Of a stretch of DNA of 38,762 nucleotides, positions 1 through 7,876 are shown piece after piece. The stretch covers positions 1-38,762 of the forward strand of contig NZ_JADEWI010000064.1 of assembly GCF_015207705.1 (NCBI RefSeq), written 5' to 3'. Source of the DNA: Nostoc sp. LEGE 06077. GTDB lineage: Bacteria; Cyanobacteriota; Cyanobacteriia; Cyanobacteriales; Nostocaceae. The first letter of the stretch is position 1. Every line of letters starts with the position of its first letter. A program made the translations under genes and the position numbers. Below the pieces are notes generated by a model. It saw only the letters and a program-made list of their open reading frames with translations, made no database searches and was not told the origin of the DNA.

Positions 1-2
1 TA

Positions 3-119
3 GATGAATTGAGGCATTTTATCTGGAAGCGTTTAGAGAAATTCAACACATCAATCGTTGCTTCTATTACAGGTTGGGATTTTATTCTTGATGCTTTATT
101 TGCATCAGATTTTTCGTGA
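3..119 (+). CDS. C-terminal fragment of unknown protein, cut by window edge
   Basis: An open frame enters from the left edge and runs 38 codons to TGA at 117-119. The visible peptide has a charged stretch (DELRHFIWKRLEKF) followed by a hydrophobic tail (GWDFILDALF). It could be the end of a transposase or of another gene, but I do not recognise it. Because only the last codons are visible, the frame is supported only by being open and reasonably protein-like. Confidence 0.3.
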   Translation, partial: DELRHFIWKRLEKFNTSIVASITGWDFILDALFASDFS

Positions 120-555
120 ATTGGTATAACACAGAGACTCAAAGGCATAGAAAAATAACCGAGTAGTGAATCGCTAATAATTAGAAAAATTCTGTATCTA
201 AAATGTAATCTAATAACAGATATTTTTCTGATTATAAATTACCGAAAAAACAATATAAAGAAAAAATAAAGATTATTGTATCAATTATTGAAAGTATAGT
301 AAATTAGCAATTAATCTCCTGTACAGAGTCTTTTTGAATCAAAATCAAACAGGTGTGGCGCTACAATTAGAGGCTGAAAAAACTAGTATTTCAGCATTAT
401 CAACCAGATAAAAAAGTGTTCTGTAAGACCAATTCGAGCTTTAAATTATAAGCTTGTCAAAAACTATTGAAAGTTGGCTAATTATTTTTAAGGGGAAATG
501 TCTACTATATTTCGTTAGAAAAAAGCAACTAAATTCCCTTTATTCATGATAATTG
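120..555. other. AT-rich intergenic stretch before the SDR gene
   Basis: About 435 bases of AT-rich DNA with no convincing open frame. A purine-rich AAGGGGAA lies at about 490-497, too far from the SDR start to serve as its ribosome binding site. I see no strong promoter, tRNA or inverted repeat. It presumably holds the promoter of the SDR-GMC pair. Confidence 0.5.
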
Positions 556-1380
556 ATGATGAAATCAATAGCAGGTAAAACGGTGCTGTTAACTGGAGCA
601 TCTGGTGGCATTGGCACATTTATTACCCGTGCTTTAGTAATAGAAAAAGCTACTGTAGTTGCTGTTTCTCGGTCACAAAGAAAGCTTAATGATATCTGTA
701 CAGAAGTAACAGCTTTAGGTGGTAAAGCTATCGGCATTCCATTTGATATTAGCCAAGTAGCAGAATTACCAAACTTAATACAGCAAATTAATCAAGTTGT
801 AGGTCAAATTGACATTTTGATTAATAATGCTGCTATTGAAAAATACCGACCTTTTCACCTCTACACCCTGCAAGATATTCAGTCTACTTTGACGACAAAT
901 TTAGTTGCATCTATGGAATTAACCCGCTTGGTTTTACCAAGTATGTTAGCTCACAATAGTGGTCATATTGTGAATATTGCATCTGGTTCAGGCAAAAAAG
1001 GAATGCCATACAACAGTATTTATTCAGCCAGTAAAGCAGGTTTGATTATGTGGACTGATGCTTTACGGCAAGAATTGGCTGATACAAATATTGGTGTGTC
1101 CGTAGTTTGTCCTGGATATACTGCTGCGGGGATGTTTTCAGCTTTGGGAGTACCTGCGCCTAGTTTAGCGCGTGTTGCGCCACCGGAGGAAGTGGCGATC
1201 GCTGTTTTAAATGCCATCAAAAAAAACCAAGCCGAAGTCCTTTTAGATGGATTAATTGCAAAACTTTTATTTTCTAATTTCCAACTTTTTCCACAATTTG
1301 GTGATTTTCTATATAAGTTACTTGGTATGACTAAACTCAATAAAATCTCTGCTGAACAGCAAATGCGGAGTTCTGATTAA
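556..1380 (+). CDS. SDR family NAD(P)-dependent oxidoreductase
   Basis: Classical short-chain dehydrogenase/reductase of about 274 residues. The N-terminal cofactor motif TGASGGIG follows a short lead, the structural NNAA motif is present, and the active site reads IASGSG then YSASKAG (Ser, Tyr-x3-Lys). The Rossmann beta strands are regular, so it should be a soluble NAD(P)H-dependent enzyme; the substrate cannot be read from sequence. Start: a TTG at 553 is followed by ATG at 556 and ATG at 559. I prefer 556 or 559, and no clear Shine-Dalgarno decides between them. The GMC oxidoreductase follows on the same strand after about 80 bases, so the two are probably co-transcribed and may act on the same alcohol or aldehyde. 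The C-terminal 45 residues after the SDR core are hydrophobic and could touch a membrane. Confidence 0.88.
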   Translation: MMKSIAGKTVLLTGASGGIGTFITRALVIEKATVVAVSRSQRKLNDICTEVTALGGKAIGIPFDISQVAELPNLIQQINQVVGQIDILINNAAIEKYRPFHLYTLQDIQSTLTTNLVASMELTRLVLPSMLAHNSGHIVNIASGSGKKGMPYNSIYSASKAGLIMWTDALRQELADTNIGVSVVCPGYTAAGMFSALGVPAPSLARVAPPEEVAIAVLNAIKKNQAEVLLDGLIAKLLFSNFQLFPQFGDFLYKLLGMTKLNKISAEQQMRSSD

Positions 1381-1459
1381 TCACAAATTGTTCAAATTAG
1401 ATAAAAGATAAATTTCTAGATTCCAGACATTGCAATTAACTCACAATTTAAAACCAAAT

Positions 1460-3007
1460 ATGATATTTTCGCATAATCATTATGATGTGATCATCATCGG
1501 TACTGGGGCTGGTGGTGGAACTTTAGCCTATAAATTAGCTTCTAGCGGCAAGAAAATTTTAGTTTTAGAACAAGGTACTTTTTTACCCAGAGAAAAAAAT
1601 AATTGGGACACGAAACAAGTATTGCAAAAAGGCTGTTATCGTACTAGCGATATATGGTACGACCAAGAGGGTAAACCTATCAATCCAGCCGCACATTATT
1701 ACGTTGGCGGAAATACAAAATTTTATGGTGGTGCGTTGTTTAGATTGCGCGAACAAGACTTTGAAGAAGTGATTCATCAAGGGGGAATTTCGCCTGCATG
1801 GCCATTAAAATATCAAGATTTTGCTCCTTATTACGACCAAGCAGAAAAACTTTATGAAGTGCATGGTAAGCGCGGTTTAGATCCGACTGAACCACAGACA
1901 AATTGTGATTATCTCTTTCCTGCGGTTAGTCACGAACCTTATATTGAAGAAATTTATTTCAGTCTAAAAAATCAAGGTTTACATCCCTTTAATCTGCCTT
2001 TAGCCATCAAACTCAACGAAGTACAGCGTCATTTAAGTGCTTGCATTCGTTGTGATACTTGTGATGGATTTCCTTGTATGATTCATGCTAAAGGCGATGC
2101 TGAAGTTAATGGTATTCGTCCAGCGATCGCCTATAATAATCTGACGTTAATTACCCAAGCCAAAGTTGTTCGGCTACACACTAGTGCATCTGGTAAAGAA
2201 GTCACGGGAGTAGCAGCAGAAATTCAAGGTCAGCATCATATATTTTCTAGCAATATTGTAGTTGTGGCTGGAGGTGCAATTAATTCCGCCGCATTGTTAC
2301 TCAAATCTGCTAATGATCAACACCCCTACGGTTTAGCTAATAGTTCACAACTGGTAGGGCGAAATTATATGGTACATAATTGTGCTGTGGTTATGACCTT
2401 AAGCACCAAACCAAACCCTACTGTTTTTCCCAAAACTATAGCCGTTACTGATTTCTATTGGGGCGAAAAAGATTTTAACTATCCAATGGGTAGCATACAA
2501 TCACTGGGCAATATCCATAAAGATAGAATTATTGCCTATGGCCCACCTTTAATGCCTAATATTGTCGCTGAAAAAATAGCCAATCACTCACTTGCTTGGT
2601 GGGTAATGAATGAAGATTTACCAGATGAGAATAATCGGGTATCTATTCAAGATGATAAAATTTTTATTAAGTATAAAAATAATAATCAAATAGCTTTTAA
2701 TCGCTTAATTCAACGCTGGACAGAAATTTTAAAATCTGTTGATCAAATGGCACCAAGTCAGCAATTTTCATTACATATTACTCAAAATCTCGGCTTAGAT
2801 GCTGTTGGACATCAATGCGGAACTTGTCGTTTTGGTGAAAATCCCAAAACTTCTGTATTAGATATTAATTGTCGTACCCACGATGTAGATAATCTTTATG
2901 TTGTTGATGGCAGCTTTTTCCCTTCTAGTGCTGCTGTTAATCCATCTCTGACAATTATGGCTAATGCTTTGCGGGTAGGTGAACATTTATTGGCAAGAAT
3001 GAAATAA
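1460..3007 (+). CDS. GMC family FAD-dependent oxidoreductase
   Basis: Glucose-methanol-choline type flavoprotein. The N terminus carries the FAD-binding beta-alpha-beta motif (VIIIGTGAGGGTLAYKLA) ending in the ribose-binding glutamate of VLEQG. A glycine-rich second FAD loop (VGGNTKFYGGALFR) follows. The C terminus has the GMC signature with the catalytic His-Asn pair region (GHQCGTCRFG then AAVNPSLTIMANALR). A cysteine cluster in the middle (CIRCDTCDGFPC) is typical of the bacterial branch and could bind metal. The frame opens at TTG 1430, but the protein-like sequence begins at the ATG at 1460, giving about 515 residues. It likely oxidises an alcohol, perhaps with the adjacent SDR enzyme; the substrate is unknown. 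The gene ends 14 bases before a strong stem-loop. Confidence 0.88.
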   Translation: MIFSHNHYDVIIIGTGAGGGTLAYKLASSGKKILVLEQGTFLPREKNNWDTKQVLQKGCYRTSDIWYDQEGKPINPAAHYYVGGNTKFYGGALFRLREQDFEEVIHQGGISPAWPLKYQDFAPYYDQAEKLYEVHGKRGLDPTEPQTNCDYLFPAVSHEPYIEEIYFSLKNQGLHPFNLPLAIKLNEVQRHLSACIRCDTCDGFPCMIHAKGDAEVNGIRPAIAYNNLTLITQAKVVRLHTSASGKEVTGVAAEIQGQHHIFSSNIVVVAGGAINSAALLLKSANDQHPYGLANSSQLVGRNYMVHNCAVVMTLSTKPNPTVFPKTIAVTDFYWGEKDFNYPMGSIQSLGNIHKDRIIAYGPPLMPNIVAEKIANHSLAWWVMNEDLPDENNRVSIQDDKIFIKYKNNNQIAFNRLIQRWTEILKSVDQMAPSQQFSLHITQNLGLDAVGHQCGTCRFGENPKTSVLDINCRTHDVDNLYVVDGSFFPSSAAVNPSLTIMANALRVGEHLLARMK

Positions 3008-3020
3008 ATTCTTTTGATAG

Positions 3021-3065
3021 GATGGCTTGGTTAATAAAGAGCATATCCTTACTAACCAAGCCATC
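3021..3065. terminator. 13-bp perfect stem between convergent genes
   Basis: The arms GATGGCTTGGTTA (3021-3033) and TAACCAAGCCATC (3053-3065) are perfect inverse complements around a 19-base loop. The stem lies just after the GMC stop and 27 bases before the end of the oppositely oriented small gene, the position of a bidirectional terminator. No long T-run follows on either strand, so it may act as an mRNA 3'-end stabiliser instead. Confidence 0.65.
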
Positions 3066-3091
3066 ATGAAGTTAAGTCACCTGCGACTTTT

Positions 3092-3532
3092 TTAGCTTGC
3101 TTGCTGTCGGACATATTGTCCATTCAATCCTGCTTGAATCCAACTCAAGCATTCATATTCAGAATTGAATAATTTTGGGGCTGCAATATTATTCAATATT
3201 TCTGGTGGATAATGATCGTAAAAGTATTTACCCTCTTCTTGAAAGATGATAATCAAATTGTCACGGAAAATATAGCGAGACCTAAAACAATCTTGTTGAC
3301 TAACAAACTCTAAATGTTGGTCAAGATGTTCTTTGGCAATATCAATAATATTCTTAATGCTATTACCGTAAATGCCCGCTGGATTTTCTGTTTTGTGAAA
3401 TCTACTTTTATTGCCAATTTCTGACAACAGCTTATAGGAGTAGATTTCGTAAGCATCAGCTTTGCCGTAAACAAACGGAATGATGAGATATCCTTGATAT
3501 GAAACTGAGTTTTCATAAAGAAGACGACTCAT
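3092..3532 (-). CDS. Conserved-looking hypothetical protein, 146 aa
   Basis: I do not recognise a named family. The protein is soluble, has no signal peptide and no membrane segment, and is rich in Tyr, Phe and Ile with regular alternation suggesting beta sheet (YLIIPFVYG, RYIFRDNLIIIFQEEGKYFYDHYPPEIL). The start is unusually well fixed: a near-perfect Shine-Dalgarno AAAGGAGGT sits 5 bases before the ATG at 3532. It is convergent with the GMC gene and followed by the shared stem-loop. Such a strong ribosome binding site supports real and efficient translation. Confidence 0.7.
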   Translation of the reverse strand: MSRLLYENSVSYQGYLIIPFVYGKADAYEIYSYKLLSEIGNKSRFHKTENPAGIYGNSIKNIIDIAKEHLDQHLEFVSQQDCFRSRYIFRDNLIIIFQEEGKYFYDHYPPEILNNIAAPKLFNSEYECLSWIQAGLNGQYVRQQAS

Positions 3533-3802
3533 CTGAACCTCCTTTGATTAAACTGCTTACACAACGATCGCCCTAATCACAATCCACATTAAAAATCAAG
3601 CCATTTCTGTTAGCTATTTTTAAGCATTGTTAATATCCTCTTGGCATATTTACTCAGAGGTATATAATACTCTTGCTAAAAAAGAGAATTGCTTTAGCTT
3701 TATTAAAAATGTCTTGCAATAACTATTATTACTCTTTTTGAAGTGGGTATGAGTTGGATCTGTGATGAAAATAAAAAAATTATAAAAATATTCCGGGAAG
3801 GC
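3533..3802. other. Intergenic, promoter side of the 146-aa gene
   Basis: About 270 bases, AT-rich, between two minus-strand genes. Apart from the Shine-Dalgarno at 3536-3544 belonging to the upstream gene, I see no distinct repeat, RNA gene or strong hairpin. Confidence 0.4.
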
Positions 3803-4657
3803 TTACCACAAACTTAGCTGAGTGGGTGACTGTTCTAGTTGGTTCCAAGGTAAAGGCGGAACTTCAACACCACTTTGTTCTAATAGCTTTTGAAAATGAC
3901 GGGCGTTGTACGGCGATCGCTCTTCTAGAGGACAATGGACAAAGAAGTAGATTTTTTTCCCACCTTGTAACCACTGTTGAATCTGTGTTACCCATTCTGC
4001 CATAAACTGCTGATTCTCAGACAATGTGGGATGAGAAATAAAGCGAATCAGGGTAAAGGGTGCTGTAACACTAAATTGTACAGGTAATTTAGGTTTACGC
4101 CGTTCTGAGTGTAACTGGGGGTCATCTTCGCCATTGTAAATCGGCCGTGAATCTAAGAGTACCCTGCCTACACCCAGCTTTTCTAGCAACGCTGTTAATT
4201 GACTACGATAAGGTTCTTTGAACCAATCAATATGTCTCACTTCTAAAGCTAGAGGTGCAGTTTCCCGCGGCCAAGCTACCAAAAAATTAGTTAAATCATC
4301 AATTAATGTAGGCGAATAACTTGGTGGTAACTGGACAAACATTGGCCCCAAACGTTTTCCTAAAGGTTGCATCCCGTCCAAAAATTGTAAAGCGCCGGAA
4401 ATATTCGGTTGGAGTAAACCGTTATGGGTAATATCTCGCGGTAATTTGAGACAAAATTCAAAACCCGGAGGTGTTTGGGCCACCCAACGGCTGATAGTTT
4501 CTTGGTTCGGCACAGCATAAAAGGTAGTATTGCCTTCAACCGTAGTCAAGCGACGACTGTAGAGGTGCAAAAAATCGGTAGCGCGAGTACCTGGGGGATA
4601 AAATTCACCCATCCAACCTTTATATGACCAAACTGCACAACCAATAAAAAAGTTCAC
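3803..4657 (-). CDS. DUF72 family protein (YecE-like TIM barrel)
   Basis: 284 residues with the DUF72 hallmarks: an N-terminal FFIGCAVWSYKGWMGEFYPPGT block, then VEGNTTFYAVPNQETISRW, then FCLKLPRDITH, FVQLPPSYSP, and a central APLALEVRHIDWF. The family folds as a TIM barrel related to sugar-phosphate isomerases and nucleases; its reaction is not established. The start is GTG at 4657, with no upstream in-frame ATG. It is transcribed away from the gene at 4809, and the 150-base gap holds two HIP1 octamers and presumably both promoters. Length matches the family, so the gene is intact. Confidence 0.85.
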   Translation of the reverse strand: MNFFIGCAVWSYKGWMGEFYPPGTRATDFLHLYSRRLTTVEGNTTFYAVPNQETISRWVAQTPPGFEFCLKLPRDITHNGLLQPNISGALQFLDGMQPLGKRLGPMFVQLPPSYSPTLIDDLTNFLVAWPRETAPLALEVRHIDWFKEPYRSQLTALLEKLGVGRVLLDSRPIYNGEDDPQLHSERRKPKLPVQFSVTAPFTLIRFISHPTLSENQQFMAEWVTQIQQWLQGGKKIYFFVHCPLEERSPYNARHFQKLLEQSGVEVPPLPWNQLEQSPTQLSLW

Positions 4658-4808
4658 TGACTAGCCTTGAGTGTTCTTACTTATTCTTACTTAATTGTAG
4701 AAGTATATGGATGTGCGATCGCTATTTTTCTCAAGGGTGAATGCGATCATCACTCAAACCCGATTAAAATAAATTACGCGATCGCACTTTCTACAGGAGT
4801 ATGCAGCA

Positions 4809-5468
4809 GTGCAGCCGGATTTACTAGGCTTAGAAATTAGCAAGGGAGAATTGAGACGTTTGACTGGGTTTGACCCAGAAGATGTTTTCCGGCCTTCGGT
4901 GATGAAAAATCGTGAGAAACGATTCGGCTTTATAATTAATGAACTGCTGGTAGCGTTAGCACTCACACCAATTATTGTTGGTTTTATTTATGCATTTATT
5001 ATTCTGCCAACTATTGGTTCTTCCATTAAATTAGGCATTATTTTACTAATTTTAGTACCACTTGCGGTATTAGTTGGGCGATCGCTCTGGCGGCGTTTTA
5101 CTTGTCCCCAAGCCCTAACTATGCTTTTAGATGAAGTTGATCAATATCACTCTGTGATCAACGCTATAGATATTCACGACCAATTAGCAACCTCAGATAA
5201 TTCCATCAACGATAGAGAACAAGTAATCTCTGCTTTACAACTAATTCGGGAAGATTTAGTACGCGCTTTAAAAACAGAACGAATTTTGCGGGATAATAAA
5301 AAGTTGCTGGCGAATAATCAAGAATTATTTGCAAATAATTTGGCAAATCTGCAAGCATTACAAGTCAGTACTCAAGCCGGCGAATATGCTCAACTACTCA
5401 ATCAATCATTGCAAATTGCCCTTGATGTGCAATCCGAAATTAAAAAATTGCAAAAGCCTCGACCGTAA
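4809..5468 (+). CDS. Two-helix membrane protein with C-terminal coiled coil
   Basis: 219 residues, family not recognised. An N-terminal soluble part of about 40 residues is followed by two hydrophobic segments (about 40-63 and 70-91: LLVALALTPIIVGFIYAFII and IKLGIILLILVPLAVLVG). Then comes a Gln/Asn/Leu-rich helical tail likely to form a coiled coil (about 150-215). Start: GTG at 4809, chosen because AGGAG lies at 4795-4799 with good spacing; an ATG at 4801 is in another frame. The 3' end of this gene is duplicated in decayed form 670 bases downstream. The tail probably sits in the cytoplasm, but topology was not tested. Confidence 0.72.
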   Translation: MQPDLLGLEISKGELRRLTGFDPEDVFRPSVMKNREKRFGFIINELLVALALTPIIVGFIYAFIILPTIGSSIKLGIILLILVPLAVLVGRSLWRRFTCPQALTMLLDEVDQYHSVINAIDIHDQLATSDNSINDREQVISALQLIREDLVRALKTERILRDNKKLLANNQELFANNLANLQALQVSTQAGEYAQLLNQSLQIALDVQSEIKKLQKPRP

Positions 5469-5492
5469 TTGTAAGACAAAAAGTAAAAATTT

Positions 5493-5561
5493 TTATTTGC
5501 TATCACGTAAGTATTCTACAACTTCCAACGGAAATTGTTCATCTGCATACAAACGAGCCAT
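5493..5561 (-). pseudogene. Truncated DUF5615 (PIN-like toxin) remnant
   Basis: An ATG at 5561 overlaps the stop of the upstream antitoxin frame as TAATG. It encodes MARLYADEQFPLEVVEYLRDSK and then stops. The first part matches the usual start of DUF5615 PIN-like proteins (a conserved acidic D-E in YADEQFP). Full members are about 110-120 residues, so roughly the last 80 percent is missing. The break lies only 24 bases from the end of the 4809 gene, as if a deletion or rearrangement removed the toxin body. No activity is expected. Confidence 0.65.
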
Positions 5562-5887
5562 TAATCTTTTTCATTTTCCTGAATAGCTATGTCAATTTCT
5601 TCGGGGTAGACGGTGGCATAAACCCAAGCATTAGTTAAGTCAGTTGCCGATAAACTTGGATAATCTTTCAATAATTGAGCTTCACTAATACCCAATCTAC
5701 GAGCATTGATTAATACCCATACAGGAATACGTGTACCAGCAATACAAGCATCTCCACCGCATACCCCTGGAGTCTTTTCAACACCTCACCAAAAGTTGTC
5801 TAAGCTTTGAGCAAGTATTTGAATTGCTTGTGCTTTCTCGTTGGGTAACAAGGCAAGTAGTTCTGATTCTAATTTTTGCAGCTTCAT
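5561..5887 (-). pseudogene. DUF433 antitoxin with in-frame stop
   Basis: From ATG 5887 the minus strand reads 33 codons (MKLQKLESELLALLPNEKAQ and onward), meets TGA at 5788-5786, then continues in the same frame as a clear DUF433 domain. Recognisable parts are GVEKTPGVCGGDACIAGTRI, then PVWVLINARRLGISEAQLL, KDYPSLSATDLTNAWVYA and YPEEIDIAIQENE. DUF433 proteins are antitoxins paired with DUF5615 toxins, and the remnant of the partner follows with a TAATG overlap. The stop sits where a single C-to-T change of CGA would create it. With the toxin truncated too, the module is dead or nearly so. Stop readthrough is conceivable but there is no sign of it. Confidence 0.75.
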
Positions 5888-5952
5888 ATTATTGCCAAAT
5901 CCACAAGAGAAAATACTACATATAATATTTTAACTGGAACATAAACATACCA

Positions 5953-6132
5953 TTTTTGCGAGATAATAAAAAATTGCTGATAAATAATCAAGAATTGTTT
6001 GCGAATAATTTGGCAAATATGCAAGTTTGATAAGTCCGTACTCAAGCTGGCGAATATGCTTAACTACTCAATCAATCATTGCAAATTGCCCTTGATGTGC
6101 AAGCCGAAATTAAAAAATTGCCAAAGCCTTAA
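5953..6132 (+). pseudogene. Decayed duplicate of the 3' end of the 4809 gene
   Basis: Bases 5954-6130 align without any gap to 5284-5460 at a constant offset of 670. In frame the copy reads FLRDNKKLLINNQELFANNL, then NMQV, two consecutive stops, VRTQAGEYA, a third stop, LLNQSLQIALDVQAEIKKLP and KP, then TAA. There is no 5' portion: similarity begins abruptly at about 5954. The toxin-antitoxin remnant lies between the two copies. This is a partial tandem duplicate or the leftover of a second paralogous gene, and it is not translatable as a whole. Confidence 0.8.
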
Positions 6133-6165
6133 ATATCCCATACAACAGTTGCGCTGCTGACTCTC

Positions 6166-7491
6166 ATGAGTAATAAACCCAAAATAATTGTTTTAGATGA
6201 CGACCCTACAGGTTCGCAAACAGTCCACAGTTGCTTGCTGCTAATGCGCTGGGATGTGGATACTTTACGCATCGGGTTGCGCGATGATTCACCGATTTTT
6301 TTTGTTCTAACTAACACCCGCGCGTTACCTCCAGAGTCAGCCGCAGCCGTCACAAAAGAAGTGTGTCAAAATTTAAAACAAGCAATAGCGGCTGAAGAAA
6401 TCAGCGATTTTTTGATTGTGAGTCGTTCTGATTCTACTTTACGTGGGCATTATCCCATTGAAACGGATGCGATCGCTGATGAACTCGGCTCTTTTGATGC
6501 TCATTTCCTTGTCCCGGCGTTTTTTGAGGGGGGACGCATCACCCGTGACAGCATCCATTACTTAATTATTGATGGTGTCCCAACCCCAGTAGAGAAAACT
6601 GAGTTTGCTCGTGATTCCGTATTTGGTTATCATCACAGTTACTTACCCAAATACGTCGAAGAAAAAACTCAAGGTCGCATCAGTGCTGAGTCTGTCACCA
6701 GATTTCTACTGAATGATATTCGTACTGGTAGTTTAGACAGGTTACTCAAACTCACTGGTAATCAGTGTGCCGTAGTTGATGGTGAAACTCAAGCCGACCT
6801 CGACATTTTCGCCCAAGACTTATTGGCCGCAGCCAGCCAAGGCAAACGCTTTTTATTTCGTAGCGCCGCCAGCATCTTAACAGCTTTAGCCGCATTACCG
6901 CCCCAACCCATTCCAGCCGAAAACATGGCAAAATATGTGCGCCAAGGTAAACCTGGTGCAATTATTGTCGGTTCCCATGTCAAAAAGACAACACAGCAGT
7001 TAGCAGCATTGTTGGAAACAGAAGGGACAGAGGGAATTGAAGTCGATGTTCAGCGACTGCTAAATCAGGAAGAGAATTCCGCTACAATACTGCTCACTGA
7101 AACATTAGCAAATATTCAGACTGTCCATAACGCTGGGAAAACGCCAGTTATTTATACTAGCCGTCAAGAACTTACTTTTAATGATGTTAAAACGCGGCTG
7201 GATTTTGGTATTCAAGTTTCTAGTTTATTGATGGATATTGTTCGGGGTTTACCTGCTGATATTGGCTTTTTAATCAGCAAAGGTGGTATTACCTCAAATG
7301 ATGTCTTAAGTACAGGTTTAGCTTTAACAACAGCGCGATTGCTAGGGCAAATTTTAGCTGGTTGTTCAATGATCATTACACCTGAGAACCATCCCCAATT
7401 TCCCAATTTACCAGTTGTACTGTTTCCCGGCAATGTTGGTGATGCTCATGCTTTGGCAACAGTCTACCAACGATTAACGAAAGAAGTCTGA
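6166..7491 (+). CDS. Four-carbon acid sugar kinase family protein (DUF1537)
   Basis: 441 residues with the DUF1537 two-domain layout. The N-terminal sugar-acid-binding domain opens with IIVLDDDPTGSQTVHSC and has SRSDSTLRGHYPIE and FFEGGRITRDSIHYL. The C-terminal nucleotide-binding domain has GAIIVGSHVKKTTQQL, a conserved ISKGGITSNDVL and a terminal LFPGNVGD. The family phosphorylates four-carbon sugar acids such as tetronates; in cyanobacteria the real substrate is not known to me. The start ATG 6166 directly precedes MSNKPKIIVLDDD. It begins 33 bases after the pseudogene fragment and may use a promoter within that debris. The minC operon follows on the same strand after 385 bases. Length is normal for the family. 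Confidence 0.85.
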   Translation: MSNKPKIIVLDDDPTGSQTVHSCLLLMRWDVDTLRIGLRDDSPIFFVLTNTRALPPESAAAVTKEVCQNLKQAIAAEEISDFLIVSRSDSTLRGHYPIETDAIADELGSFDAHFLVPAFFEGGRITRDSIHYLIIDGVPTPVEKTEFARDSVFGYHHSYLPKYVEEKTQGRISAESVTRFLLNDIRTGSLDRLLKLTGNQCAVVDGETQADLDIFAQDLLAAASQGKRFLFRSAASILTALAALPPQPIPAENMAKYVRQGKPGAIIVGSHVKKTTQQLAALLETEGTEGIEVDVQRLLNQEENSATILLTETLANIQTVHNAGKTPVIYTSRQELTFNDVKTRLDFGIQVSSLLMDIVRGLPADIGFLISKGGITSNDVLSTGLALTTARLLGQILAGCSMIITPENHPQFPNLPVVLFPGNVGDAHALATVYQRLTKEV

Positions 7492-7876
7492 AAGTTTTAA
7501 TATTAAATTTTTCAGCCTTTAAACATAACTTGTCACTAGATGTTAATCAAAACTAATGACTATTGACCAATCACTAATGACAATCCGCCAAAAAAAGTGC
7601 AATATGTATGCCTAATAGCTGTCTAGATCACTAGTTAAGAATAATAAATCAGGGTTGATACAAAATGTTTGTTCTGAAATACTTCAGAAACATGAGTTCG
7701 GTGAAATCCTCAAAAGTTCTGAGCCGCAGTTGTTGGTGCATCCCACGGGAGGTAACAGAAGCGTTTACAGCACTCAGTCCTCATAACTTTCTTGGGTGAG
7801 AATGTTGTTCCTTTGTATAACTAATTTAAGATAAGTAATTACCCGGAGTTTCAGTTGTGTTTATGGCTGGTGCTGC
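7492..7876. other. Intergenic region upstream of minC
   Basis: 385 bases without a gene. It contains near-repeats of ACTAATGAC (about 7552-7578) and a small stem TTCTGAA/TTCAGAA at about 7673-7690. The rest probably holds the minCDE promoter and leader. A GGAG at about 7852 is too far from the minC start to be its ribosome binding site. Confidence 0.45.

Noticed and set aside
5731-5925. 64-codon + frame
   Set aside because: Antisense shadow of the DUF433 remnant, whose minus-strand reading is clearly the real one.
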